Numbered from the stretch's first letter, positions 43,095-52,207 are shown. The stretch: DNA of 64,000 nucleotides from CAYQUO01 sp964420835 (GCA_964420835.1 CAYQUO010000004.1:124001-188000); one strand, 5' to 3'. Notes: generated by a model not told the origin, from the sequence alone. A program made the numbers and translations.

Positions 43095-44597
43095 TCACCG
43101 GTCACATTCATCCTGCCACCCGGGCGCGGGTGGTATTTGAAGGTGCCAGATTGTTGCCTGTTGAAAGGCATCACATACCCCCATCAGCAGGGATTCTGAG
43201 AAAGCCGGGCCCATCAGTTGCATCCCCATGGGCAGACCCTGGCTGTCAAACCCCACCGGGAAGGCGATGCCCGGTATGCCGGCCAGGCTGGCTGGCAGGG
43301 TAAATACATCCTCCAGGTACATTGCCAGCGGATCGTCGGTGTGTTTCCCAAGTTGGAAGGCAGTGCTGGGTGTAACCGGGGCGGCTATCACATCCACCCG
43401 TTGAAAAGCGGCCTGGAAATCCGCCTGGATCAGCATCCGAACTTTTTGGGCCTGTCCGTAATAGGCATCATAATAACCGGCTGAAAGGGCATAAGTTCCA
43501 AGCATGATCCGTCGCTTAACTTCGGCCCCAAAACGCCTTCCCCTTGTCTTGCAGTAAACGTCCGGGAGGGTATCCGCCTTTTCTCGCGGGCCGTAGCGAA
43601 TGCCATCGTACCGAGCCAGGTTGGCCGAAGCCTCCGCCGATGCGACCAGGTAATAGACTGGCACGGCGTATTGCGTGTGCGGCAAACTCACGGGGAGCAC
43701 TTCTGCACCCAGGGATTGAAGAACTTCGATCGCCTGTTGGACACCGTTTTCCACTTCAGGCTGGATCCCGTCGATGAAGTATTCCTCTGGAATACCGATG
43801 CGGACGCCCGGTATATCCCCTCTTTTTGTGAAGTTATATGAAGGCACCGCCATGTTAAAGGTTGTGGCGTCTTTGGCGTCGTGTCCGGCGATCACCTGGA
43901 ATACCAGCGCTGCGTCTCGGGCGCTGTGTGCAAAAATTCCGACCGTATCCAACGAGGAACCGAAGGCTGTCAGGCCGTATCGCGAAACCCTTCCGTAGGT
44001 GGGCTTCAGGCCGGTCAACCCGCAGAAAGATGCCGGCTGGCGCACACTGCCGCCGGTATCTGTGCCCAACGCAGCCGGGGCCATCCGGGCAGCCACGGCT
44101 GCTGCACTTCCACCGCTGGAACCGCCGGGGACGTGGTCCGCCTGCCAAGGATTCCGGGTCGGCCCGTATGCTGAATTCTCCGTGGATGAGCCCATGGCAA
44201 ACTCATCCATGTTCGTTTTTCCAAGCGGGACCATCCCCGCTTCCAGCAATTTTTGAACAGCGGTGGCGCTGAATGGCGGGAGATAGGTTTCCAAAATCCT
44301 TGAGCCGCAGGTACAGCGGACCCCTTCAAGGCAAAGAACATCCTTGATTGCCAGTGGAATGCCGGGTGGAAAGGTGGGCAGGGCCTCGCCCACCCGCCGC
44401 AGACCAGCCAGCCGCCGGTCTGCCTGCCTGGCTGCTTCCAGTGCCATGTCCGGTGTGGGCGTGATGAATGCGTGCAAGAAAGGCTCCAGGTGTTCCATCT
44501 TTTCCAGGAACGCGCTGGTGACCTCCAGTGACGAGAGGCGGCTATTGCGCAGCCCATCACAGATTTCGACCAGGGACAGGGTTGTCAGGTCCGTCAT
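43095..44597 (-). CDS. gatA: Aspartyl/glutamyl-tRNA amidotransferase subunit A
   Basis: The 500-residue amidase subunit of GatCAB hydrolyses glutamine and passes ammonia to GatB. The Ser-cisSer-Lys triad is Lys85 in PLAIKDVL, Ser160 in GGSSGGS and Ser184 in GTDTGGSVRQPA. The amidase signature continues SFCGLTGLKPTYGRVSRYGL. Length is standard. It starts 6 bases after the end of gatC and is the second gene of the gatCA unit. Together with gatB at 36670-38139, the set is complete. Confidence 0.95.
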   Translation of the reverse strand: MTDLTTLSLVEICDGLRNSRLSSLEVTSAFLEKMEHLEPFLHAFITPTPDMALEAARQADRRLAGLRRVGEALPTFPPGIPLAIKDVLCLEGVRCTCGSRILETYLPPFSATAVQKLLEAGMVPLGKTNMDEFAMGSSTENSAYGPTRNPWQADHVPGGSSGGSAAAVAARMAPAALGTDTGGSVRQPASFCGLTGLKPTYGRVSRYGLTAFGSSLDTVGIFAHSARDAALVFQVIAGHDAKDATTFNMAVPSYNFTKRGDIPGVRIGIPEEYFIDGIQPEVENGVQQAIEVLQSLGAEVLPVSLPHTQYAVPVYYLVASAEASANLARYDGIRYGPREKADTLPDVYCKTRGRRFGAEVKRRIMLGTYALSAGYYDAYYGQAQKVRMLIQADFQAAFQRVDVIAAPVTPSTAFQLGKHTDDPLAMYLEDVFTLPASLAGIPGIAFPVGFDSQGLPMGMQLMGPAFSESLLMGVCDAFQQATIWHLQIPPAPGWQDECDR

Positions 44598-44603
44598 GGG
44601 GGT

Positions 44604-44891
44604 TCACGTCAGGACGGGCGGCACCCGGAACTGCCCATCCTGCGTGTCCGCCGCGTTTAAAAGGACCTGCTCGGTGGTGAGGCCCTGGCACGGTTCATCG
44701 GCTCGCAGGGCGCTGTTTGGCGGCAGAACGGTGGAAGTTGCTGGAATATTGGAGGTCTCTATTGCCTGTAATCTTGCTGCATGGTCCAGGATGATGGATA
44801 ACTGTTCCCTGAACTTGTCTTTTTCCTCCTGGCTTAATTCCAGCCTTGCCAGGTTGGCAATGTGTTCGGTCTCTTCAAGGGTTAAAGCCAT
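44604..44891 (-). CDS. gatC: Aspartyl/glutamyl-tRNA amidotransferase subunit C
   Basis: The 95-residue subunit wraps around GatA and joins it to GatB. It begins MALTLEETEHIANLARLELS, the usual GatC opening, and ends QFRVPPVL, matching the conserved F-x-VP-x-VL C terminus. It precedes gatA by 6 bases on the same strand. Divergent genes are absent upstream; the next gene upstream (44936) is on the same strand and ends 44 bases away. Confidence 0.95.
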   Translation of the reverse strand: MALTLEETEHIANLARLELSQEEKDKFREQLSIILDHAARLQAIETSNIPATSTVLPPNSALRADEPCQGLTTEQVLLNAADTQDGQFRVPPVLT

Positions 44892-44935
44892 GCAGGCAAT
44901 TATATCAGCCCGAATATCAGGGTCGCAGCAGAAGG

Positions 44936-46870
44936 TTAGGGCAGGCTGATAATGCTCCGGGCATAAAAAAAATAAGTGCTCAGCCAGGTTGGCTCCGGGG
45001 TGTGGTTTCCGCAGACTTCCACAAGCCCGTCCTGTTCAGGGAGCATTCCAGGGTCGGCGAAGACCAATGCCGGACCTCCGCCAAGGAGATTGAGATGGAA
45101 CAGGAGTGCTGTCGGCTCCTCCAGCCGGTCAAACTCCGGGAAGATCTCAAAATTGGCCAGGTTGTGCACCTTGTTCTTGAAGAAGTTCAGGCGGATGAAC
45201 GGAATCCACCCCTCACGCGGATCATCATTACCAACCAGCACCAGGTAACTCCCCGGCGCCTTCCGCAGGACCACCGACTCCTGTTCATTGGGGCAGGTTG
45301 TTTGCGGTGGGAGTGCTGGTTTTGCCAGGGCCTTGGCAAGCAGTGGGCTGGTCGTACTGAACACGGCCAGGAATATACAGGCCGTGGCCAGCACCCACTC
45401 CGGCACCCTGGCCGGGGTTGGCATCCTGTTATTCCATCCCTGCCTCCAGGCGGATGGAATCCCGTCCAAAAGCCAGGTGGCTCCCAGCACTGGCAACAGG
45501 ACCTCCGCCCATATTGTGGCGGCATACAGGCGCATGCGGAAGGTGCTGCCCGGCGGGACGATTGGGATGGAGGCAAGCATGCCGATGGCTGTTACGGCCA
45601 GCAGCAGCATGCCTGGTTGTGCCGTGTTCCGGCGGAATCCTCGTGCCAGGCCCGCTCCGGCAAGCCCGAAAAGGATTGCCCGCAACACGCCTGTCGCTTG
45701 CAGGCTCAAGCTGTCCAGATAGGAAAACCCTCCCCGGTCCGGGCTGCAAAAATAATCCCCCAGGTGTTTAAGGATCCCTTTTACCAGCAGCCCCGGGTGC
45801 TTCTTGAACAGGTTCCAGATTAGAAGCAGCCCTTGTTGGATGAACTCCTCCTGTGGCAGGGAGAAGAGCTCGGGCTGGTCGTAAGTAATGGTAGTCCAAT
45901 CCTGTCCTCCGGTCACCAGGCCGTACAGGTGGTACACCAACTGGTAATTCGCACCTGCGCCCGGTTCAACGATTGTTCGTTGGATGATGGAATTGATCAG
46001 GAACCCGGCCAGAATCGCCCCCAGGCAAGCCAATAGAATTTTCCAGGAGAACCGACGACCCCCGCGGCACAGCCACCCGGCCCAGGCGGCAATGAGTGGC
46101 AGGGCAAAGTAGGCGCCCTGCCGGGCATTCAGCGCCAGCGTCAGCAGGAAAACACCTCCGACAGCCCAGGCAAACCTGTGGGAATAGGCCGCCCGCCAAA
46201 GAGCGGCGAACGCCAGCAGTCCCAGTGGAAAGCCCAGGTTCTCGGTCATGGTTGTTCCGCTGAACCGGCGGTAAAAACAGAACAAAAGCCCCACCAGGCA
46301 GGCTCCGGCCAGGCTGCCGTGTGACCGTTGCACTTCCCTTCCTGCCAGGTGGGTGGCCGCCCCCGCCAGCAGCGTCCAGAACCCCAGCGCCAGGGGCAGG
46401 TGATATTGCCCCAACCCCAGCACCGCAGCCATGGCTGCCGGGTAAAGCGGTTTGCCCGCTGAGAAGGAAGACATCAATTTCCCGTTCAGCAACTGCAGGG
46501 AGTCCAGGTAATATAACTGCGCATCCGACCAGGGGAAGATGCCCCCCATGATATATTGCTCGCTCTGTCCTGATGCCCACAACCCGGAGACGGGCAGGGC
46601 AAAAAAGAGCATTACGGCCGTTAAGGAGAGGAACCTGCCCAGGTATCCCGGCAAATGAAAACAAACAGCAACAACAAATACCACCAGCGGCAGGGTCAAC
46701 AGCAGGCTGTAGCGCATCGTCAGTCCCACCTGGCGCGGCAGCGGTATGCTCAGAAAGGCGGCCGCAATGCCCAACGAGGCAGCCAGCCCGAGCATTGCCA
46801 CAATCGCAGGTTGGGCGGGAAAGGGACGGTTTTTCAAGTCACTCAAGGGTGTCCAAGTCAAATACCGCAT
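44936..46870 (-). CDS. Polytopic membrane protein, probable GT-C-fold glycosyltransferase
   Basis: The ~644-residue protein has about ten to twelve transmembrane helices and a soluble C-terminal domain of about 140 residues outside. An early outer loop GGIFPWSDAQLYYLDSLQLL contains the acidic residues expected of the catalytic loop in GT-C lipid-linked sugar transferases. A similar pattern is seen in PMT/ArnT-like proteins, but I cannot identify the donor or acceptor. The start is uncertain: ATG 46870 overlaps the esterase gene end by 32 bases, and a TTG at 46846 or a later codon could be used. The overlap suggests the two genes are cotranscribed. Confidence 0.6.
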   Translation of the reverse strand: MRYLTWTPLSDLKNRPFPAQPAIVAMLGLAASLGIAAAFLSIPLPRQVGLTMRYSLLLTLPLVVFVVAVCFHLPGYLGRFLSLTAVMLFFALPVSGLWASGQSEQYIMGGIFPWSDAQLYYLDSLQLLNGKLMSSFSAGKPLYPAAMAAVLGLGQYHLPLALGFWTLLAGAATHLAGREVQRSHGSLAGACLVGLLFCFYRRFSGTTMTENLGFPLGLLAFAALWRAAYSHRFAWAVGGVFLLTLALNARQGAYFALPLIAAWAGWLCRGGRRFSWKILLACLGAILAGFLINSIIQRTIVEPGAGANYQLVYHLYGLVTGGQDWTTITYDQPELFSLPQEEFIQQGLLLIWNLFKKHPGLLVKGILKHLGDYFCSPDRGGFSYLDSLSLQATGVLRAILFGLAGAGLARGFRRNTAQPGMLLLAVTAIGMLASIPIVPPGSTFRMRLYAATIWAEVLLPVLGATWLLDGIPSAWRQGWNNRMPTPARVPEWVLATACIFLAVFSTTSPLLAKALAKPALPPQTTCPNEQESVVLRKAPGSYLVLVGNDDPREGWIPFIRLNFFKNKVHNLANFEIFPEFDRLEEPTALLFHLNLLGGGPALVFADPGMLPEQDGLVEVCGNHTPEPTWLSTYFFYARSIISLP

Positions 46871-47810
46871 GGACGTACCAGTCCATGTATTCCTCCACGT
46901 GGGCGCTCCAGTATGCTTCCGTATGGGCACCCTCGTTCAGGTGCCATTCAAAGGGAACCAGGTATTGGTTCAATCGCCCCATGAACTGGATGGTTGCCGA
47001 TAGATCCTGATCATAAATCCCCGTGTCCAGGTAGATCTTGGGGTATTGCTCCCTGGGGATCTTGGAGAGCCAGGTGGGGAACATATTCCAATCCCCCCTG
47101 AAGGGTGGAAAACTGTGCCCCGCTACGGCACCGAACAACTCCCAGCGCACAAAAGCCAGTTTCATCGCCCAGGCAGCCCCGCGCGAGAGCCCGGCGATCA
47201 GCCTGCACTCCCTTTTGGCGCAGGTGTCGTAATGGTCATCGATCCAAGGCACGATCTCCTCAGCCACGGCCTCTCCGTATACTGATTCCTTGGGGTCCTG
47301 CAAGGAATAGGCTTCAAAAGGCATCACGATCAGGAACGGCGGGGTCTTCCCCGAACGGATCATCCGGTCCGCGATCAGGGTGGCTCCCAGCCGTTCCCAT
47401 TGGTTCTGTTTAAAGGATTGCCCGTGCAGCAGGTAAAGGACGGGCAGTTGCCCATCCTTAAGGTGATCAAGGCAAGGCGGACGGTACACATTTACCATGA
47501 TCGGGTTGGATACCCGCGTGCTCGGTACTTCCTCGGTAACGATCTGTCCTTTGGTCTCGGTGCAGGGTCTCTCTGTGGGCACCAACGGAACCGGTGTGAA
47601 GGAGGGGACCGCGGTCAGTGTGGGCGGAGGGGTGAAGGTTGCCAACTCCATTTGAGCAGGAGGAGGCTGGGGGTTGGCTGACAGGGCTGGTGCGCACCCG
47701 GAGAAAAAAACGGCCGTTAAGGCCAGAAAAAGGACCCCGGAAATTGAAAAAAACCCGCTGGTGCGATGCCTGTGACAGGGAGGTGATTTCCGGGTCTGCC
47801 AAACGCTCAC
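46839..47810 (-). CDS. Lipoprotein esterase, alpha/beta-hydrolase (esterase D type)
   Basis: The 323-residue protein has a lipoprotein signal with lipobox FSGC (Cys39), a Pro/Thr-rich linker (about 47-82), then an alpha/beta-hydrolase domain. The oxyanion region is PVLYLLHGQSF, the nucleophile elbow is LIAGLSRGAAWAM (Ser in GLSRG), and the catalytic His is probably in GAHTEAYWSAHVEEYM. It resembles the esterase D/Fes/feruloyl esterase group and should act on esters outside the cell. The actual substrate is unknown. It is divergent from the tRNA-Pro gene, and the last ~10 codons overlap the start of the membrane protein gene downstream. Confidence 0.85.
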   Translation of the reverse strand: MSVWQTRKSPPCHRHRTSGFFSISGVLFLALTAVFFSGCAPALSANPQPPPAQMELATFTPPPTLTAVPSFTPVPLVPTERPCTETKGQIVTEEVPSTRVSNPIMVNVYRPPCLDHLKDGQLPVLYLLHGQSFKQNQWERLGATLIADRMIRSGKTPPFLIVMPFEAYSLQDPKESVYGEAVAEEIVPWIDDHYDTCAKRECRLIAGLSRGAAWAMKLAFVRWELFGAVAGHSFPPFRGDWNMFPTWLSKIPREQYPKIYLDTGIYDQDLSATIQFMGRLNQYLVPFEWHLNEGAHTEAYWSAHVEEYMDWYVHAVFDLDTLE

Positions 47811-47820
47811 GCTTGCCTCC

Positions 47821-47850
47821 TTGACGTGTGAACTACCTTCGGATTATACT
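47821..47850 (+). promoter_or_regulatory. Promoter of tRNA-Pro
   Basis: TTGACG (47821-47826), an 18-base spacer and TATACT (47845-47850), 8 bases before the first base of the tRNA. It probably also supplies transcript for the small gene at 47984. Confidence 0.65.
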
Positions 47851-47858
47851 CTAGCTGC

Positions 47859-47932
47859 CGGGGTGTAGCGCAGTTGGCCAGCGCACCGCGTTTGGGACGC
47901 GGGGGTCGGCGGTTCAAGTCCGCCCACCCCGA
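47859..47932 (+). tRNA. tRNA-Pro (anticodon TGG)
   Basis: The 74-base cloverleaf has acceptor arms CGGGGTG and CACCCCG (47925-47931) with discriminator A at 47932, and a D arm around GCGCAGTTGGCCAGCGC. The anticodon stem is CCGCG/CGCGG around TTTGGGA (anticodon TGG), and the T arm is GGCGG/CCGCC with loop TTCAAGT. CCA is not encoded. It reads proline codons, mainly CCA with wobble to others. Confidence 0.92.
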
Positions 47933-47983
47933 CCTGTCTTTTAGACCAAAATCACCCCTGTTAAGGGAGGACCCCCGAAGTTC

Positions 47984-48292
47984 ATGGCAAAAAAGATCGA
48001 TGGCCTGGTCGAGGCCGCCCGCTATTCACCGGATGGAAAACTGATCCTGGTTCGCATGTTCGAACGCCGCGGCTCGGTATTTTCGGACCGTCTCCTCGTC
48101 AGCCGGGACGATCTTATCCAGCGTCTAAAGGCTGGCCGGCGCATCACCACCGGCAGCCGCCGGGAGTTCTGGGGTGCCACCTTTGAGCCTGGTCATCCGC
48201 TTCGCCTGGTTGGGCAAAAAGGCAGGCAGTTCATCGCCACGGAAGGATCGCCCGCCGGCAGGGACGACCTGCGGGACACTCCGATCTTCTAA
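47984..48292 (+). CDS. Small conserved-looking protein of unknown function
   Basis: The 102-residue soluble protein is basic and beta-rich. Pieces such as GLVEAARYSPDGKLILVRMF, ERRGSVFSDRLLVSRDDLIQ and ITTGSRREFWGATFE look like a folded domain, but I recognise no family. GGGAGG is 12 bases upstream of ATG 47984, so initiation is moderately supported. It lies between tRNA-Pro and a glycosyltransferase gene, on the same strand. Confidence 0.6.
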   Translation: MAKKIDGLVEAARYSPDGKLILVRMFERRGSVFSDRLLVSRDDLIQRLKAGRRITTGSRREFWGATFEPGHPLRLVGQKGRQFIATEGSPAGRDDLRDTPIF

Positions 48293-48334
48293 CCTTTCCG
48301 GTGGTGAATGGGAAGACCGCCCGACGATCAAAGA

Positions 48335-49078
48335 ATGGCAAATCCCTTCCTATCCATCGTTTTTCCAGCCCACAATGAAGAACTGCGCCTGCCGGAAACT
48401 CTGGCCCAGGTGAATGAGTTTCTTGGCAGGCAGGCGTATTCCTCTGAGATTCTGGTGGTTGAGAACGGCAGCACCGACCGGACGCTTGAAATCGCCAGGG
48501 AATATGCGGACCGCATGCCAGGCTTGCGAGTCATCCACGAAGATGCCCGCGGCAAAGGCCTGGCCGTCAAACGGGGAATGCTCGAAGCCACCGGAGAATA
48601 CCGCTTTTTCGCCGACGTTGATCTTTCCATGCCCATTGAAGAGGTGAACCGTTTTTTGCCGCCCCAACTGGCAGGGGTGGATATTGCCATCGCCTCCCGC
48701 GAGGCCGCCGGCGCAGTCCGCTACAACGAGCCTTCAATACGCCATTTTACCGGCCGAATTTTTAATGCCCTGGTCCGTTGGATCGCCCTGCCGGGGTTGC
48801 AGGACACCCAGTGTGGCTTTAAGTGCTTTCACGCCCCGGCTGTGGAAGACATCTTCCCTTTTCAAACCATCACGGGCTGGACTTTTGATGTGGAACTCCT
48901 TTTCATTGCCTCCAGGCGGGGCTATCGCATCCGCGAGGTCCCCGTACCCTGGTACTACAACCCGGGCAGCAAGGTGCGGGTCATGCGGGATTCGCTTCGC
49001 ATGGCCATGGACCTGGTCAACATCCGCACGAATGGCCGCCGCGGCCTCTATGATCGCTCAACCACCATCAAGCCCTGA
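48335..49078 (+). CDS. Family 2 glycosyltransferase, dolichyl-phosphate-sugar synthase-like
   Basis: The 247-residue protein has a GT-A fold opening LSIVFPAHNEELRLPETL, with EILVVENGSTDRT and the DxD-type motif FADVDLSMP. The later segment GLQDTQCGFKCFH and the RGYRIREVPVPWYY end match polyprenyl-phosphate glucose/mannose synthases. It has no C-terminal membrane helices, so it is a peripheral membrane enzyme transferring a sugar from an NDP-sugar to a polyprenyl phosphate. ATG 48335 is the normal start; an in-frame ATG at 48308 is less likely. It is followed by rnhB after 7 bases. Confidence 0.85.
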   Translation: MANPFLSIVFPAHNEELRLPETLAQVNEFLGRQAYSSEILVVENGSTDRTLEIAREYADRMPGLRVIHEDARGKGLAVKRGMLEATGEYRFFADVDLSMPIEEVNRFLPPQLAGVDIAIASREAAGAVRYNEPSIRHFTGRIFNALVRWIALPGLQDTQCGFKCFHAPAVEDIFPFQTITGWTFDVELLFIASRRGYRIREVPVPWYYNPGSKVRVMRDSLRMAMDLVNIRTNGRRGLYDRSTTIKP

Positions 49079-49085
49079 CCTGTCA

Positions 49086-49688
49086 ATGGAGATCGGTTGC
49101 TGGAAGAACGGCCGTCTGGCGGTTGCCGGCCTGGACGAGGCCGGCCGTGGGGCCTGGGCTGGGCCTGTCCATGCCGGCGCCGTGGTCCTTCCTGCCGACC
49201 CCGCTGTTGCCAGCCGGCTTGCCGGTGTGCGCGATTCCAAGCGGATGACCCCCCGCCAGAGGGCCATTTGGGCTCCTGTCATTCAGGCGGTGGCCTCAGC
49301 TTGGGGAATTGGTGCAGCCACCAGCCGGGAGATCGATGACCTTGGCATCCTTGCTGCAACCCGCCTGGCCATGCAGCGGGCCCTGGAGGCCCTGCCTGCC
49401 GGGCCGCAGTACCTGCTGGTCGATGCGTTACACCTGCCCCAGGTGGACCTCCCCCAACAGGCCCTCATCAGGGGGGATTCCCGCAGTCTCTCCATTTCTG
49501 CCGCTTCAGTGCTGGCCAAGGTTGCGCGTGATGCCTGCATGGTCACCCTGGATGCAAAGTGGCCGGGTTACGGCTTTGCCAGCCATAAAGGCTATGGCAC
49601 TCCCCGCCACCGCAGTGCACTGCAGTTGCTGGGGCCTTGCAGCATCCATCGCCAAACCTTTTCCCCCATCCGCCTTGCCTTAAGGTGA
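49086..49688 (+). CDS. rnhB: Ribonuclease HII
   Basis: The 200-residue enzyme removes ribonucleotides from DNA:RNA hybrids. It begins with VAGLDEAGRGAWAGPVHAGAV, with the catalytic Asp17 and Glu18. It has LLVDALHLP, and then SISAASVLAKVARD (the last active-site region) and GYGFASHKGYGTPRHR at the C terminus. Length is typical. ATG 49086 follows the glycosyltransferase stop by 7 bases, so they are cotranscribed. Confidence 0.93.
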   Translation: MEIGCWKNGRLAVAGLDEAGRGAWAGPVHAGAVVLPADPAVASRLAGVRDSKRMTPRQRAIWAPVIQAVASAWGIGAATSREIDDLGILAATRLAMQRALEALPAGPQYLLVDALHLPQVDLPQQALIRGDSRSLSISAASVLAKVARDACMVTLDAKWPGYGFASHKGYGTPRHRSALQLLGPCSIHRQTFSPIRLALR

Positions 49689-49851
49689 CCCTTCAATAAC
49701 AACCTGCAGGGTTCTATCAATTGGAGACCTTTTTCCCATCCCCTGATCTCAACCTGTATTTGGAGGGAATATTCTGGCTCTTTGGTCTCCCGGCCGGCAC
49801 GAGGTTTCACCCTTTTCCATTCTCCTGGCAGGGTTGGGCGCTCCGGGGTTG

Positions 49852-50260
49852 TTACCCCAACATTTCTCGAGTCCGGATGGCATTCCGCCGCACCATCTCC
49901 CGAATGCCCGTGGCCAGGCTGATGGTCACCACGCCTGGCAACCCTTCCGGAACCGCTGCAATGATCAGGCTGACCGCAACCATGAACATGGCTGTAATGG
50001 CTTCGAGTGACAGGTTGCTGCGGGCCAGCCCCACCCCAAACACCAGCCCGCACACTGCCCGTGCAGCCCAGCCAGGGGTCCTGCCCAGCCTGTCCAGGCG
50101 TTTTTACAGGGGTGTTTCCTCCTCATGCACCTGTTGAAGCATGCTGGCGATCAACCCCAACTGGGTGTTCATGCCCCTGCTCACCATCACCCCGCTGCCA
50201 CATCCGTAACTCACGGTCGTCCCCAGGAATGCCGTGTTCTCTTGTATGCAAAAGCCAATT
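49852..50260 (-). pseudogene. P-type cation ATPase fragment with an in-frame stop
   Basis: Read on the minus strand, the frame encodes ENTAFLGTTVSYGCGSGVMV, GMNTQLGLIASMLQQ and EETPL. The next codon is TAA (expected Gln), followed by KRLDRLGR and later VSLIIAAVPEGLPGVVTISL, then REMVRRNAIRT. This is the A-domain end and helix M4 (PEGLP) of P-type ATPases. The frame breaks within a few codons at RTREMLG, before the phosphorylation site DKTG. No P, N or C-terminal domain follows. It is a truncated and mutated relic of a cation pump, located between rnhB and Hsp20. Confidence 0.75.
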
Positions 50261-50451
50261 ATTCAGGATAAAACCGGATTGCCGGATCGATGTCGGCTGT
50301 AGGGCTGGGGCAGGCTTTTTTTATGGATATCTAATAATTCGTTAATCGGTTTCTATTATTCAATGATTATTCTGGAATTGTGTCGGGTGATTGTACCCGA
50401 AATGATGTGCCCTGAATTATGGACAGGCTATCGTATTGAAAGGAGGTTGCC

Positions 50452-50889
50452 ATGTCAAACATTGTTCGTTGGGGTCCCATGCGGCAGATGATGTCGATGC
50501 GCGATATGATGGACAACATGCTGCAGGATTTTTATGACCGGCCCTTCGGGCTTCGGGAGATGGGCTTCCCGAACCTGGATATGGTCCAGACGGAAAATGA
50601 AGTCATCATCAAGGCCACCCTCCCGGGGATCAAGCCGGATGACCTCCAGTTGTCCGTCACCGGTGAAACCCTCACCATGCGCGGTGAGATCAAGCAGGAA
50701 GAGGAGTACAAGGAAGCCACTTACCACATTCGCGAACGCAACTACGGCAGTTTTTCCCGCTCCATTACCTTGCCCGTGCCGGTGATCGCCGACCAGGCCA
50801 AGGCGGAATTCGAGGACGGCGTTCTCACCCTCACCCTGCCCAAGGCGGAAGAGGTCCGTCCGAAGACCATCACGGTTAAAGCAAAATAA
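50452..50889 (+). CDS. Hsp20/alpha-crystallin small heat-shock protein
   Basis: The 145-residue chaperone has an N-terminal Met-rich arm (MRQMMSMRDMMDNML) and an alpha-crystallin domain about 40-135. Its typical pieces include VIIKATLPGIKPDDLQLSV and FEDGVLTLTLPKAEE (the GVLTLTLPK hallmark). The C-terminal anchor is PKTITVK. It binds unfolded proteins. GAAAGGAGG precedes ATG 50452 by 5 bases. The A+T-rich 190-base gap upstream of it holds no recognisable gene and may carry a heat-shock promoter, which I could not identify. Confidence 0.93.
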   Translation: MSNIVRWGPMRQMMSMRDMMDNMLQDFYDRPFGLREMGFPNLDMVQTENEVIIKATLPGIKPDDLQLSVTGETLTMRGEIKQEEEYKEATYHIRERNYGSFSRSITLPVPVIADQAKAEFEDGVLTLTLPKAEEVRPKTITVKAK

Positions 50890-50908
50890 ATACGCCCCTA
50901 AATCAGCG

Positions 50909-50937
50909 TAAAGCCGCTCAATCGATGAGCGGCTTTA
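50909..50937. terminator. Perfect 12-bp stem-loop spanning the 3' end of glgC
   Basis: TAAAGCCGCTCA and TGAGCGGCTTTA pair perfectly around ATCGA. The left arm overlaps the glgC stop codon (50918-50920). It lies in the small gap between the convergent Hsp20 and glgC genes and could terminate both transcripts. T-tracts are short, so efficiency is uncertain. Confidence 0.55.
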
Positions 50938-52207
50938 TGGTTTGGATTTCCTCCCCGGGGCAAATGCAGGTGTCCGGGGCGATCACCCCGCCCTTCGGGA
51001 TGACCACGATCCCGTCCCGCACGTACCAGCTCTTGCCGTTGATGTCCATCCCAGGCGGGAAGGGCAGAATGTTCACCCCCTCCCCAATGCGGGTGTTCTT
51101 GTCGATGATCGCCCCCTCGATGTGGCAGTTGGCACCGATCCCGATTGGAATCTCGTGCTTTTCATCCAACTCATTTTCATAATGATCGTTCCCGATCAGG
51201 ATGCTGTCCACCACCTCGGCGCCGCTTCGCACCTGGCTGCGAACACCGACGATCGAGTGGCGCAGATGCGCCTGGCGGATGCAGCATCCCTCGGCAAGCA
51301 GCACATCCTCGAGCACGCTCTGCTCCACGGTTGTACCGGGTAAAAAGCGGGGGTGGGTGTAAATGGGGTTCTGGGCGTCAAAAAAATCAAAGTGGGACCC
51401 GGGCCGGGTCAGCATCAGGTTGGTCTCATAGTACGATCGAATGGTCCCGATGTCCTCCCAGAAGCCATCAAAATCAAAGCCGTATACCGCGTGGCTCCCA
51501 ATGGATCCCGGGATCACATCCCCGCCAAAATCGTCAAACCGGCTGTTCTTAAGAAGTTCGAACAACACATCCGTCTTGAACAGGTAGATCCCCATGGAGC
51601 ACAGCAGGGGGCGCTCCGGGTCATCCCGGCTGATCATTTTCTCCAGCACCGCGGGGTCTTTGGGCTTCTCGGCAAAATCGGTGATCCGCTGGTTCGCGTC
51701 ACGCTTCAGGATGCCAAAACGACCGGCACTCTCGGTCGCCACCGGCTGAACGGCCACAGTGATGTCGGCTTCCTTCTCCCAGTGGAATTTGGCCATGGCT
51801 GCGTAATCCATGCGGTACAGGTGATCCCCGGCCAGGATCAACACATCCTCTGCCCCGGTGGAGCGGATCTCCATTTTCTGCTTGCGGACGGCGTCAGCCG
51901 TCCCCTGGTACCAGTCGGCGCTCAGGATGGTCTGCTCGGCGGCCCACACCTGCACCCACCCGATGTGAAAGGCGTCAAACTGGTACGTCCGGGTGATGTG
52001 CCGGTGCAGTGAGACCGAATTGAACTGCGTCAGCACCGCGATCCGGTAGATGCCGGAGTTGATGCAGTTGCTGATGGGGATGTCGATCAGCCGGTATTTG
52101 CCGGCGATTGGAACGGCGGGCTTGGAGCGCTGCTCGGTGAGGGGGAAAAGGCGGCTGCCCCTTCCGCCCCCCAGGATCACAGCCAGGATCTCCGATACGT
52201 TCCGCAT
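50918..52207 (-). CDS. glgC: Glucose-1-phosphate adenylyltransferase
   Basis: The 429-residue enzyme makes ADP-glucose for glycogen. The nucleotide loop is VILGGGRGSRLFPLTEQRSKPAVPIAGKYR (shown in pieces: GGGRGSRLFPLT, then SKPAVPIAGK). The Glc-1-P region is FAEKPKDP and the C-terminal tail has left-handed beta-helix repeats. AAGGAGG precedes ATG 52207. The family is allosterically regulated, commonly by fructose-1,6-bisphosphate or similar. It is transcribed alone, and no other glycogen gene is in the window. Confidence 0.93.
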   Translation of the reverse strand: MRNVSEILAVILGGGRGSRLFPLTEQRSKPAVPIAGKYRLIDIPISNCINSGIYRIAVLTQFNSVSLHRHITRTYQFDAFHIGWVQVWAAEQTILSADWYQGTADAVRKQKMEIRSTGAEDVLILAGDHLYRMDYAAMAKFHWEKEADITVAVQPVATESAGRFGILKRDANQRITDFAEKPKDPAVLEKMISRDDPERPLLCSMGIYLFKTDVLFELLKNSRFDDFGGDVIPGSIGSHAVYGFDFDGFWEDIGTIRSYYETNLMLTRPGSHFDFFDAQNPIYTHPRFLPGTTVEQSVLEDVLLAEGCCIRQAHLRHSIVGVRSQVRSGAEVVDSILIGNDHYENELDEKHEIPIGIGANCHIEGAIIDKNTRIGEGVNILPFPPGMDINGKSWYVRDGIVVIPKGGVIAPDTCICPGEEIQTIKPLID

